64,000 nt of DNA from positions 868,001 to 932,000 of the forward strand of contig JACONQ010000008.1 of NCBI GenBank assembly GCA_014281115.1, read 5' to 3'. The notes under the pieces were generated by a model. That model worked only from the letters and a program-made list of their open reading frames with translations, ran no database searches and had not been told where the DNA came from. Shown piece by piece: positions 42,437 through 53,490 of this stretch (positions are counted from its first letter, which is position 1; the number at the start of each line of letters is the position of its first letter). The position numbers and the translations under genes were made by a program. The DNA is from Laburnicola sp. R22_1. Taxonomy: Eukaryota > Ascomycota > Dothideomycetes > Pleosporales > Didymosphaeriaceae.

Positions 42437-45400
42437 TCAATACAGCTTCAACTCCTGCCTGGTCCAACCAGACAGATTGTCAGTACAGAACGGCCCCAAG
42501 AATACCCCCTGTCGCAAGAACCCGTCCAAGCCGTTCGGTCGACGCTTCAGTATTAGCCCAGCCCATCTGGCGTCCTCCGCCTTCGAGAAACATTGCCTAG
42601 TCTGGATGCCTTCATCGGTCTTCGGGCTCGCAATGGAAGGCCGGAAAGTCCATGGCGCGACGATTGCAAACATCGTTTGGCTCAAACCCGATACTAGGCA
42701 TGTGGAGTACTCCTTAGAGTTGAACGATTCCTCCGTATCCGTACTATATTCAGGTTCTGAGACAGCGTCCCAGAAGATCTCATAGTGACGCACTTCAGAG
42801 ATATCCTCCAAAATCTCTTTCGTCAGGGCCGAAACCGTCAACACGGTAAGAGGACTATCGACAGCGACCACCAAATTCAAGCTTCCTTCAACGTCTGGTC
42901 GAACCCTCAGTCCTGGAGAAAGGCAGTATAAGATCGGCGCGCGGTTATACGCATAGCTGAAGGAGGGCGGTACGTATTGATCGGAAAATTGTCGCCTCGT
43001 CTCCCTGTAAGGCTTGCTGCTGATCCACAGCAGACCGCTCCACATGTCCGGTGTCCAGAGACCTGAATAGTAACTCGAACCGACAAAATATTCTTTGATC
43101 CATGGACGCAATGACTCGGCCATGGTCTCCAGTATTTTGAGTCGATCGCTCTCGTTTGTTGTTCCTCCCCATGAACCCATCTCCACGATCGAGCGCCAAT
43201 AGTCAAAAAGAATAGCCGACATCCTCTCAAATGACTGCTCTGCAATTATGGTTCTCAGGCGAGCTTTGAGAGATGTCATGGAATCGAACCAAGGCGGACG
43301 AGCTTTGCTGCTCCCCTCGCTTCTAGAGGCTTTGCAACAAGACCAAATGAGCTGATTCGGGTTGAAGAACACAAGGCGTCGAGGCAATATTGCCTCCTGC
43401 AAACGCCAACTTCGAGATACGAGGTCGTCCTTGATGGCGGTAGTAGCACTGTCAAGTGGGTGCCGCAGCTGTAGAGTGAAGGGCTGATAATCCTCTATAC
43501 CTTCCAAGGCTACGGCGAACGAAATAGTGTCTCCAGTATCTCGAAGAGAAATCAGGCTTGGGTTCCCCATATTTGACCCGGCTAGAACCAAATCAGCACT
43601 CTCGCAATAGCGGCCAACCCAATCTACAATGAACTCATGCATCTCTGGATCATCCTGCGCGATGCAGAGGGTATCAGCGAACAAGTACCTATAGCCTAGT
43701 CTTCGGCAAAGCCATATGGCGTCTTGGTGCATTTTTGCGAAACGATCAAGCGCAATTCCGACTTTCATCTCCTCGATGTTCGCTATAACCACTTGGAAAA
43801 TACCTGGATTGTTGCGAGCAGAGAAGAACACGTATCTTTTGTCTTCTTCATTCCAATCCTGCCCGCATTCGACCAAACGAGGAGGTTCTTCGTTTTCCAG
43901 GGTACCGACATCAAGAAGTGTGTAAGGACACTATTCTGGCGATGAATTGCATATATCATGAGTATGGCGACAGTCATCTATCCAACTCTTCCATCTATTG
44001 GCGACTTGCGATCCCGTGACGCTTCCATCGATGCCACTTCCTTGAAAAAACTCAGTAGCTGATGTTGGAGCCGTTCCTGTGAGAATATAATTAGTATCTC
44101 AACGTGCATGCGTTTGAAACCTAGGCTCACAACCCATACCTCGTAAATCCAAGCAAATCTCAATTTCCTCTTGGGCATCGGCATAGGAAATCAAGAGCAA
44201 ATCTCTACCGGTCCCTAGACCCAGTAATTAGGCATCAAATGCAACGCGAATACGAACTTCGTCCAATTCCAATTTGCTAGAGCGAATCAGTCGAACCATC
44301 TGTTCGGCTTTCCTTACTAAAAACGAACAAGGGGCAAGGAAGCCACCCTTTGTGAACAAGGTCGCTGACTTGATGTAGATGTTTGACCGATGAGAAGTAG
44401 ACATGTTCATATTTTGTATTGATCCAGTGCTCCAGGTCGCAAAACTCGCAGGTTCTTATCCTGGCATCCTTAACGATGATCCGGGGACGGATAAGCGGGT
44501 TGAAGCTACCAGCTTCTTCGAAAGCTTCTTGGTGGGGAACAGAGAGTTCAGAATTGTGCTGAGCATGCTGATCTTCTCTAATAGCAGCGGGAGTGGCACG
44601 CGACATACTGATCTTTCGTTAGTCATCCTGTCTTCGATTCTGGATTACACTAACCTTTCAACATCATGCAGGTTTAGGACACTCACGGCTTGTGTAGCTC
44701 CACTCTGTGTGGCTAGCCCTAGAGGCGTGGTTCCCTCGTTGTTTCGCTCGTGCTGCGTCAAACCACTGTGTACTAAGGCTTGGATTGTCTCCGAATCGTC
44801 GAAGAAGGCAGCATAATGTAGAGGACCATTCCCGCTCCTATCTGAAATTATCATTCCCAGCCGTACCATTTCCATAACACTATCACGCCGGTGGAAGACC
44901 ATGGCGATCTGTGATGCTGTCATTTGCCAGTTGTTTTCGGAACTAACGTCTGAGCCCGTGGTAAGCAGATCGCGGAAAACACGATCGTTACGTGCCAGAG
45001 CAGCAATATAAACATTGCGCTAACATGTTTTGGAAAATGTTGCTCGTGAGTGGAGTTTTTTGCCCGAGCCGAGCAATCCACGTAGGAAGAAGACTTCATT
45101 CCTTGATGTTTTCCAAGGGCCGAACTCGGCTTCGTTTCTCAAGAGCTATTGTCCAGAGTTCAGGTAGGTGTCCCCGATAAGGTTTCTTATATCAGCATGG
45201 TCCTGGAAGTGATTGATAGGCGAGACCCATGCAGTGATCCTTTGCCTCTGAGTACGATCGGCTATAACCGAACGGCTGATCTGTTCGAGTAGGCCCATGG
45301 CCTGGTTCAGAAGCGATTCAACGTTGTTGAACCGTCCCTGGTTCAAATGGACGCTCAGCGCCTCGAGCGGTGCCTGGATCTCCTCTTCTCTGGCGGGAGG

Positions 45401-45535
45401 AGGGTTAAGTGACGAATTCGGTGTTGGCGTCCGAGGTCCCGTGACGTCGCGAGGAGCCGCTAATGACGCGGTGCGGGGCTGATTGGCTCCTGAAGTCCTG
45501 ACGTCGATGGCAGTGGGCAGGCGCGACAGCTTCAT
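42437..45535 (-). pseudogene. HET-domain/ankyrin protein gene, decaying
   Basis: Pieces appear in the expected order on the minus strand. 45535-45146: helical N-terminal part ending at a TAG. 45020-44683: ankyrin-like repeats (GNGPLHYAAFFDDSETIQAL and NNEGTTPLGLATQSG). 44612-44200: segment with HLHQVSDLVHKGWLPCPLF then, one base out of frame, VRLIRSSKLELDEVRIRVAF, then a TAA at 44228-44230. After a 63-nt intron (44077-44139): WKSWIDDCRHTHDIC, a TAG at 43931-43933, then the HET domain (YLFADTLCIAQDD, SRSWRLQEAILPRRLVFF) to 42437. HET proteins trigger heterokaryon incompatibility. The last 480-500 codons are still open, but at least one frameshift and two internal stops disrupt the full-length gene. 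Confidence 0.65.
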
Positions 45536-45537
45536 CC

Positions 45538-46320
45538 ATGTACAAACGTCTCAACCCGATTCTATTGACGCGCATCCTCCCCATTCATCGCCGCAGCGCC
45601 CGTAATACATCCGCAACCCGCCTCTTCAGCAGCACCCTCCGCCCGCTCCCTGCAGCCCACAACATGCCGCAGTCGCCAAAGGTCACGGCCGTGGACGCCC
45701 TGCCAGCCAACGAAGCGAAGTGGTATGTCTAGTTCTCTTCCACTAGCCATCATTCTAACCTCTATCGTCACAGGATCGAATTCCAAAAGATCTCCTGGTC
45801 AGACCAGACCGGCAAATCACGCATCTGGGAAGCCGCCTCGCGCAAGACCCGCGGCAAATCTGGCGTCGACGCCGTCGCCATCAGCACCGTCATCCGGCAC
45901 CCTTCGCGACCGCCCTCCACCATTGTAATTCTGCAGTACCGGCCCCCGGCCGATGCCGTCTGCGTCGAGTTCCCCGCCGGCCTGGTCGACGAGAAGGAGA
46001 CGCCTAGCGACGCGAGCCTGCGCGAGCTGCACGAGGAGACTGGATATAAGGGCAAGCTGGCGTACATTAGTCCGACGATCCTGAGTGATCCGGGCATGAG
46101 CACGGCGAATATGCAGTTGGCGACGGTGGAGGTGCAGTTGAACGAGGGGGATCCGGAACCTGAGCAGGCGCTCGACGAAGGGGAGTTTATTGAGAGGGTT
46201 GTAGTGCCGTTGGAGGAGCTATTTGAGCGGTTGGAGAAGTACAGCAAAGAAGGCAAGATCGTCGATGCGAGGCTCTGGCATTGGGCTGCAGGACTGAATT
46301 TCGCGAGGACGATGCTTTGA
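45538..46320 (+). CDS. YSA1: ADP-ribose/ADP-sugar pyrophosphatase (Nudix, Ysa1-like)
   Basis: Two exons, 45538-45722 and 45774-46320 (51-nt intron), encode 243 aa. It hydrolyses ADP-ribose and related ADP-sugars to AMP. The Nudix box is GLVDEKETPSDASLRELHEETG, preceded by CVEFPAGLVDE and followed by ILSDPGMSTANM, the usual Ysa1/NUDT5 layout. The first 40 residues (MYKRLNPILLTRILPIHRRS...RLFSSTLRP) look like a mitochondrial presequence, and a second ATG at residue 43 (MPQSPKVTAV) would give a cytosolic form, so alternative starts are plausible. Its ATG lies only 2 bp from the minus-strand ATG of the HET gene. Confidence 0.92.
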
Positions 46321-47174
46321 AGAGGGGCGCCGAGAGGAGGATATAATGAACGTGATCGTGCTATGTGATATGACGGCAAATAAGCAAGGCTATCGAGGCC
46401 TGTGGAATGGACGCGCAATCTGCGAAATTGCAAACGAATGAAAAGACATCTCTGAACCGACCCCGGGCATTTTCTGGGGGTTTCCCAACCAATGCGGAGA
46501 TGATTGAAAAAAATAAATCTATTTACTGCTCGGTGTACTTCCGTACATTATCGGAATATGGTTGATGTCTCTTCGAGGCTTCGGTTCCCGGTATGACATT
46601 CCCACCCAGAAGGAGCGATGAAGGACTCACGCTGTCGCGATCTCCCGAATTGCTGTCATGGCCTAACTTCCGGCTGAGCTGGCGGTTCTTTCTAACATCA
46701 TCATATTGAGTTTTCGGAAAGAGCAGTGGGAACGAAGTGCAAAAACCTGGCGATAAATTGATCCGTCGGAAAATGGCGAGTATTTCCGCTCGATACGGGT
46801 GCTTCGTGTTGACGATCTACAGCTATCTGGTCGGAATCATGGATGGCGAGGCTGTTTATGATGATATAAATTGGGAATATATCTGCATACACTAACTTTA
46901 GAGCCTGTCAGATGCTTGTCAAGAAATGCTAAATTGAACTGAAGTTCGGAACGGAGATATACCTAAGCAAGAGGACCTTTTGAACCACATATCCATTTTC
47001 CAAACCTTAAAAGGTACCTTATTAACCTTCGGAGCTCCAATGTGCGCGCAGTAATCGGCGCACGCATACTATAATACCATACCGGAGATAGAATCCGCCT
47101 ATGCGCAGCGCATTTGGCAAATTGACTTTCGTCGTCGACAACCCTTCAACCGAGCCCTCCACATCAGAGTCCAC
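46321..47174. other. Intergenic region between convergent genes
   Basis: About 850 bp, A/T rich in the second half. No supported gene. Confidence 0.4.
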
Positions 47175-48951
47175 TCACACACCAACCCCAATCTCCCCTT
47201 GCAACGCCATCAACCTCGCCAAAATCTTCTCCCTCCTATGCTCCTTCTCCACCTTCTCTACCCTCGCCGTCTCCGCCTTCTTATCCTCCTTCTCAAACCT
47301 CCTCTTCCACATTCCCACATAATTCACCCAGCACTGCCTCACCCAAACGCCCCACCACATCTCACTCACCCATGTGAGAAGCACCTCATCGCTAGCGCCG
47401 CTATCACTCCAGCACATTTCGAATTTCTTCTCGCGGGGCTCGCGCGCGAGGTAGGGTGCGCCGGTGTGCGGGTCGAAGAGGGTCCAGCGCGCGAGGCAGA
47501 GCAGCTTGGCGTCGATGGACATGGTCTTGGGGGGTGGGTGGGCGGTGAAGGGGAGAGGGGGGCTACGCGGGAGTTGTTGGAGGTAGAGGGGGGTGGATAG
47601 GGGGCTGTTTGGTGCATCATTCGAAGGGGCTGCAGGCGAAGACTTGACGGACGAAGACTTGACTGATAACGAAGAAGGCGTGGTAGGTGGTGAGAGGAGT
47701 CCCTCGATGATTGCGCCATCCGCGGTTGTCAGCGTCTTGAAAGGGACCACACTCTCGTTCAACGTTGTTGGCTTGGACGGAGGGGTTGCCAGAAGGGCGT
47801 CTTGAATGATGATGCGGGGCTTGGGGATATCTTCGCTCCAGCCATCTCGGTCCTGGGGAATGGCACTCATGAGGAGTGGCTGGAGACGGCGCTCCTCGAC
47901 TTCCTTGAGATGAGCGCCACGTTTGGTGTAGTACTCCGGAGTGATTGCCGGAAAAAGCGAGAAGACTTTCTCGCGTAGAGCCGCCCTCGTTTCCTTGCGC
48001 CACTCGTCGAGCGAGATGTCTTGATCAATCAGGCGATAGCCGGGATAATGCTTCGGGACCCACGCCGTGACATAGTGTACCCATGGGCCAGATCGCTCAG
48101 CAAGGTGGTCCCGATACTTGTCTTCCTCCAGACGACGCGCAAAGTGCGCTGGGTTGAAGATCCAGGACGAGGCCAAGTAAGCATAGACTATGTCCGTCAG
48201 TTAGAACCTTCTTAAAAAGGCACTCAAATACTTACTCTCCTCATTGCTTCCGAATCCACCATGCAAGATGCGCCTATCCAACCCCACAATCTTCAGCACA
48301 TCAACCGGCTCCTTGCTCACCAATACCAAGCTACCTGGGAAATTCGTAGCCTCCATCTCCTCCACGCGAATATGCAGACCTACGGGGTCAATCGTCATTC
48401 CAAGGGGCTTGAGCAACGAGCCAATCATCTTCAAGCCACTTGCATAGTTCAACTGGAACCAGTTCCACTCGAAAGTCTGCTTGTCGACTGCCTCGCACAC
48501 CTTGACGTCAATCTGGACCCAGGTGTCGTCGTCCTCGAGACCAGGTACCGGGATCGCAAAGTACATAACTGAGGGGTTCAAGTAGCCTCGCTTGCCGTGC
48601 ATGGTGTGGAGCGCTTCTTTGACCTGGGCGACCATGTGCTGCCAATTGAGGGAAGCGTCGGGGGTGTCATTGAGGAAGGAGGAGACGAGGAAGTCGACGT
48701 CGCCATAGTCGGATTTGGAAGGCAGCTCGGTAGGGACCACGACGTGCTCGAAGAGCTTGCGGAGAGCCTGAATGGTATGGTTAGTAAACGTGACTCAAAT
48801 ATTATACCGCAGAATCTGTAACGCGATGCATGCGACGACCGCCAAGTCGCACTCCGAAACTACGTACGTCAGTAGTCTGCTCGCGGACTTTGACATAGAG
48901 CTCAATCGAGATGCGGGGACAGTGCAGATAGTGGAAAGCATGTCCGCCCAT
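47175..48951 (-). CDS. Nucleotidyltransferase-like protein
   Basis: Three exons (48951-48868, 48767-48236, 48187-47175) give 542 aa, all junctions in frame, starting at an ATG in a good context (ACCATGGG). The N-terminus HAFHYLHCPRISIELYVKV leads to SKSDYGDVDFLVSSF, whose DxD with preceding Ser/Lys resembles the metal-binding pair of nucleotidyltransferase-fold enzymes. Later segments: YFAIPVPGLEDDDTWVQIDV, FQLNYASGLKMIGSLLKPLG and DRRILHGGFGSNEE. The third exon is more variable, with a disordered Ser/Pro linker (about residues 360-420) and a C-terminal Lys/Glu coiled-coil-like stretch (RRFEKEDKKAETARVEKVEK). The substrate is unknown; the NTase assignment is inference from the motif. Confidence 0.75.
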
Positions 48952-50369
48952 GGTGGGCAACGTTCTTCGATATAGCTTCTATCTACCGTGAGTAGCTTCT
49001 CAATGTGTTGATAGACTGGAGTCGAAAATACCGTTAGAATCAGACCAGAGGCGTTGGAGTTGTTGATTGTAGCAGATGTGTCGTTGCAGGTAATAGTGGC
49101 GGTCAGAAATTTTGACTGAGGTAGGTACGGCGGTGCAGTAGGCAATTGCCAGCTCTACCACGTGGCAACTGAGTGAAAAGCGTAGGTGAAGCTGGTGCTG
49201 TAGTCGAGCAGGTCGCTCGGCCAAGGACGTATCGCAAGAAGTGCAGACGTTCACCGCTGATGTGTATCAAGCCTTCTTGATTGTGAAAGCCCTGCCTCTC
49301 TTGCTCTGAGTGATCAACGAAAGACTTCGGGATGGACTGGAAAGGAAAATAATGTTGCATAGAATAATGCCTGGCATCACGAACCATACGAAATTCATCA
49401 AAGAGAGTGCTGGGATTAGTTTTCCTAGCGATGCGAGGCAAGCAGACAAGGTGTCGACAATATTCTCAAGTACCGAGTAAGAGGAAAGGAAAGTAAGCTA
49501 GAAAAGAGAGAGGCGGATATCCAAATTGGTAGCAGCTTGTAGAACATGCTCAAATCAGATGAGAAGCACAAGTGGCAATATACGTTGATAATGCCTAAAA
49601 TACTGAGTATCGCTGTGCTTAGCTGTGTGAAATACCTCCAATGGTAGACTGACATTTCTGCCGAGTACCTGGGTAACTTTCTACAGAGTTCTCACTGCTC
49701 CGATTGATTATGCTTGTCTAGTTATTCGCCGCCTCTCCAGCTCGCATAACAGAGCTGGAGTTATGGATCTCTTCGAAACCACAATGGCCAAAACGATTCA
49801 TAAATCTGCCCAAGCGATGTCGCTGAGACATGGTACTCCTAGAAGTTTGAGCTACGCTGTGAGCAGGTGATAATATTCCGCCCGTGGCTTCTCGATAACA
49901 TCTTGGACGGCTTTGGCTAGCGCTTGTCTAATCACGCGCGACGTCATGATCGCAAGTCTCCCCGGGCACGTCGGCGTGGACGATGATTTTGAGGAGGATT
50001 ATTCCAGGTGGGTGTTGCTCTTTGTTTATTTGTTGGTGTGGATGAGGTATCGGGTGCCTCTGAATTACGAAATGGACGTCCGCCACACCCCGCAAATAGC
50101 CGCGACGAAGTATAGAATAAGCCTTACCCAGAATCTAGGGTATTATAGTGGATCGTTGTCTGCATTGAAGTTGCAAATATGCATGTCTCGTTCTGCGCCT
50201 GTGGCACAGTTTGCGGCTGTGAAAATGATTCGTTGTGGTTGATTCCTGCTCGAAGCGCTTCACGGGTCTGTGTAACGTTGCGACCTGATAAGCAAACACA
50301 CATAAATCCAGCAACCTCTCAACCCAACTCAACCATACTTACTACTATCCACTTCTATACCCGTGCACC
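48952..50369. other. Intergenic region with weak minus-strand frames
   Basis: No supported gene over 1.4 kb. Minus-strand frames at 49103-49441 (112 codons) and 49425-49655 (hydrophobic, starting MSVYHWRYFTQL) have some protein character but no domain or consistent splicing. Confidence 0.3.
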
Positions 50370-50975
50370 ATGGCGAGTCTCCTCCAAGCTATCCTCCACT
50401 GCCTTACGGGCACAGAGACGACGGACGCTACCTTCCACGACGAGAAACAGGCGCTTATCACCCCGGGTCAGCCTCGCACCGCCGAAGAGGTTGCCGACAA
50501 GGTTGTGCAAGCAATCGTCAACGCGGACAAGGGCGGTGCCGATCTCCAGCACACTCTCGACGACATTGTGAGCGAGTATGGCTGGACCGAGAAGGTTGCG
50601 GAGTGGGTCATGATCAAGCTGGAGCAGGTGCTCCGCGAGGTTGCGAAGCTTCAGGGTCCACTCAAAGAGGCATACAACAAGTCATGCGAAGCTGCGATGG
50701 CCATGGAAGGTTTCGTCAAGGAGCACCCCGTGTTCTGCACCGTCATCGCGATCGGTGTCCTCGTCATCATCACGCCTTGGGCGATTGAGGCTCTGGGCTT
50801 TGCTGAGCTCGGTCCCGTCGAAGGTGAGTCTGCCAGCGCATGTTGTTACAATACCATACTGACATTGACACTAGGAACTTTTGCGGCGGCCTGGCAGGCT
50901 CGGTATGCTGGATACGTGCCGAAAGGGTCCCTTTTCTCCTTCTTCCAGCGCTTGGGCATGAAGTGGCATCTCTGA
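50370..50975 (+). CDS. IFI6/IFI27-family membrane protein
   Basis: Two exons, 50370-50823 and 50875-50975 (51-nt intron), encode 184 aa. An acidic amphipathic N-terminal half is followed by a membrane segment (FCTVIAIGVLVIITPWAIEA) and the Gly-rich stretch ALGFAELGPVEGTFAAAWQA, which matches the interferon-induced 6-16 (IFI6/ISG12) domain found in many fungal proteins. Ends with GYVPKGSLFSFFQRLGM, common in fungal members. The function in fungi is not established; animal homologs act in mitochondria and apoptosis. Confidence 0.85.
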   Translation: MASLLQAILHCLTGTETTDATFHDEKQALITPGQPRTAEEVADKVVQAIVNADKGGADLQHTLDDIVSEYGWTEKVAEWVMIKLEQVLREVAKLQGPLKEAYNKSCEAAMAMEGFVKEHPVFCTVIAIGVLVIITPWAIEALGFAELGPVEGESASACCYNTILTLTLGTFAAAWQARYAGYVPKGSLFSFFQRLGMKWHL

Positions 50976-51369
50976 GCCGTGTCGATACACCTATTCGGAC
51001 GCGGGAATGAGCAGGAGTTTCCGGTCCTGGGATCGATTTCTGGTGTGCAGGTCCGGTCTTCATGGCGTTAAGGTTGTGGACCTGGGCGCTTCTGCTGGGA
51101 TGATATTAGGGCAGTGATGCGAATGCACAAATGGACCGGTGGCTACTCAGATGTCCTTCATGTCCTGTGCTTGTCTGCACTCCAGCTCGGAACGCGCCAG
51201 ATGAATGAAATGTGATGGTGATGTTGCTGCACCGCGACGGGCGAAAGCCGACAGATGCGAAACTCAACAGCCCGAGATCAAGTGCGCATCCAGGACCCGT
51301 GGACCAGGGCAAAGGTTTCTGTGCTGTGTGTTATGCCAGGATAAGCGATACACAAGCCGACAGTATAGG
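50976..51369. other. Intergenic region left of the transposon
   Basis: 3' flank of the IFI6-like gene up to the insertion point. No supported gene. Confidence 0.4.
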
Positions 51370-51371
51370 TA

Positions 51372-51435
51372 AGCTAGCGTACAAGGATCCTGATCACCCG
51401 GTGTTTCTGATCACCCCATCAAAACGCGACACCTG
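51372..51435 (+). repeat. Left terminal inverted repeat
   Basis: 64 bp, starting AGCTAGCGTACAAGG and ending GCGACACCTG; 61 of 64 bases match the reverse complement of the right end. Confidence 0.95.
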
Positions 51436-51473
51436 AACAAAACACGCGATATCTCTCTACAACGCTCATCAAT

Positions 51474-52739
51474 ATGGACGCCCGCGAGCATGCTATACAA
51501 TCCGCTATTCGCGATTTCGCTGCAGGTCTTTATACAAGTCAGCGTGCAGCTGCAAAGGCGTACGGCATCTCCCAGTCTACGCTATCGATGCGACTCCGTG
51601 GCGTAACAACGAGCTCGCTCAGTCACCAGCACCAGCAGCGATTAACTCCTCGACAGGAGGACTTTCTAGTAGAATGGATCCTTGAAGAAGACGCGCGCGC
51701 CTGCCCTCCCTCACACGCTCGCGCGCGAGAAATGGCCAATCGAATCCTACGTATGAACGGCGACGATCGTCCTGTTGGCAAGCACTGGCTATACCACTTT
51801 ATCAAGCGCCAGCCACGTATCGCCTCTGTAGTCGGCAGAAAGCTAGAGGCTCAGAGAGCTGATGCAGCGACTCCAGAGCAGTTGCGCGCGTTCCTAGAGC
51901 GCTATAAGCAGACTCGACAGCGGCTCAACATACAGGCGGAGAATACATACAATATGGATGAGACTGGCGTTGCTCTAGGAGTATGTACAAACACTAGAGT
52001 ACTCTCTAGTAGTCAGAAAAAGAAGGCTTACATTCGGTCTCCAGAGAATCGCGAGTGGGTCTCTATAATTGAGTGCGTATCGGCGACAGGGCAGAAACTA
52101 CGCTGCGCAGTTATCTTCAAAGGCCAGAGCCTACAGACTACCTGGTTCCCAGCTAAATCCGTGCCTAGCTGGCTCTATACAACCTCTGAGAACGGATGGA
52201 CGTCGAAAGCGATAGGTGTTGAGTGGCTACAGCGTATATTCATACCTGAGACGGCTATAGGTGATGGCCAGTACCGCCTTCTTATCCTCGACGGTCACGG
52301 CAGCCATATTGATATAGACTTCCTTTGGCTCTGCAAGCAGCATCGAATCGAGCTCTTATACCTACCTGCGCACTCCTCACACGTCCTACAGCCTCTAGAT
52401 CTTGCTCCTTTCTCTGTAATCAAGTCTAGTTACAGACGTCAGATCCAGGAGCTCGCATCACTCGACGACGCTGCGCCTGTCAAGAAGGAGCGCTTTATCA
52501 CCTGCTATCATCAAGCTAGGGAGGAAGGCTTCACAGAGCGTGTGATTCGAGCTGGCTGGCAGGCATCTGGTATCTGCCCATTCAACATCAATCACGTGCT
52601 CAGCTCGTCGCAGGTCTCTCAGAGGCCTACTACGCCTACACGTCAGCAGCAGCCTCAGCAGCAGCTCCAGAGCTTCCTCTCGACTCCCCAGGGCCCTCAC
52701 GATCTCTATATAGCGCAGCGCAGCGTCCCAGAGCGTTGA
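51474..52739 (+). CDS. Pogo/Fot1 transposase, C-terminus frameshifted
   Basis: 421 aa in one exon. N-terminal helix-turn-helix pair of the CENP-B/pogo type (AAAKAYGISQSTLSMRLRG, then a second HTH around WLYHFIKRQPRIA). The catalytic triad is visible: Asp in YNMDETGVALG, Asp in LLILDGHGSH and Asp in SSHVLQPLDLAPF, with exactly 35 residues between the last two. After the ORF stop the next frame continues for about 105 codons to a TAA at 53065-53067 (KALAAANTRAAGLEAEKRR, RKRVRVDPNQRFAEV), which is the usual C-terminal tail of fungal pogo transposases. A one-base indel within about 52708-52737 therefore truncates the protein; the catalytic core itself is intact. Confidence 0.92.
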   Translation: MDAREHAIQSAIRDFAAGLYTSQRAAAKAYGISQSTLSMRLRGVTTSSLSHQHQQRLTPRQEDFLVEWILEEDARACPPSHARAREMANRILRMNGDDRPVGKHWLYHFIKRQPRIASVVGRKLEAQRADAATPEQLRAFLERYKQTRQRLNIQAENTYNMDETGVALGVCTNTRVLSSSQKKKAYIRSPENREWVSIIECVSATGQKLRCAVIFKGQSLQTTWFPAKSVPSWLYTTSENGWTSKAIGVEWLQRIFIPETAIGDGQYRLLILDGHGSHIDIDFLWLCKQHRIELLYLPAHSSHVLQPLDLAPFSVIKSSYRRQIQELASLDDAAPVKKERFITCYHQAREEGFTERVIRAGWQASGICPFNINHVLSSSQVSQRPTTPTRQQQPQQQLQSFLSTPQGPHDLYIAQRSVPER

Positions 52740-53098
52740 GAATCTAGGTCGTACGACCCGGCTGCTCCTACAGAAAGCAGGTAAGGCTCTAGCAGCTGCA
52801 AATACTAGAGCTGCAGGCCTAGAAGCAGAGAAAAGACGCCTTGAGCAGCAGCTAGAGATATCTACCTCTCAGCGTCAGCGTAAGCGCGTTCGAGTAGACC
52901 CAAATCAACGCTTTGCAGAGGTAGAGAGTATTAGGGAGGCTATGCGCGCAGCTGAGGCTTCAGCAGTCCAACCACGTAGATCTACTATATCAAGCACCTC
53001 AGAAACAGCTGCTATAGCTACAGCAGCTGCAGCGCTTGAATCTATGTGTAGTCAATGGCAATTATAAGCAGCGTTGCTGAGATATCGCGCGTTTTGTG

Positions 53099-53162
53099 CA
53101 GGTGTCGCGTTTTGGTAGAGTGATCAGAAACACCGGGTGATCAGGATCCTTGTACGCTAGCT
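53099..53162 (-). repeat. Right terminal inverted repeat
   Basis: 64 bp, the inverted partner of the left end. The three mismatches lie together in the block around the TCTACC/CCCATC segment. Confidence 0.95.
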
Positions 53163-53164
53163 TA

Positions 53165-53490
53165 AAGAAAAAGTCGAGTTGGGACAGGCACACGAAAGAG
53201 GCGCGGAGCCGGGACACTGCCCCACTCAACCAGTCCTATTTGAGACGAACCTTAGCAGATCTCGAGCGTGACCTGACTTTCATCCTCCATCAGGATCGCG
53301 CCTACCCATCGCCACAAAGCCGAGAAAAACACCACCAACATGGCAGTCACGATGCCTCTTTCCGCAGTCACGACGCAGCCTCCATTTCCCCAAAAGCACT
53401 GACCGCGACGACTGCGTTGCTAATACATACACATCACGGCCTTCCAGTCTAGTCCATCGTTATCCATGAACCACCAGCTTTTTTACGGCC
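53165..53490. other. Intergenic region between the transposon and the RCC1-like gene
   Basis: Promoter region of the RCC1-like gene, now only about 330 bp from the transposon end. No TATA box stands out. Confidence 0.4.

Larger units (their letters stand above)
51370..53164 (+). mobile_element. Pogo/Fot1-type Tc1-mariner DNA transposon with TA target duplication
   Basis: An element of 1791 bp (51372-53162) flanked by TA on both sides (51370-51371 and 53163-53164). The terminal inverted repeats begin AGCTAGCGTACAAGGATCCT; the first 64 bases agree at 61 positions (51372-51435 against 53099-53162 reversed), and weaker similarity extends to about 95 bases. It carries a DD35D transposase. It sits between the IFI6-like gene and the RCC1-like gene, about 330 bp upstream of the latter's ATG. 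Confidence 0.95.
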
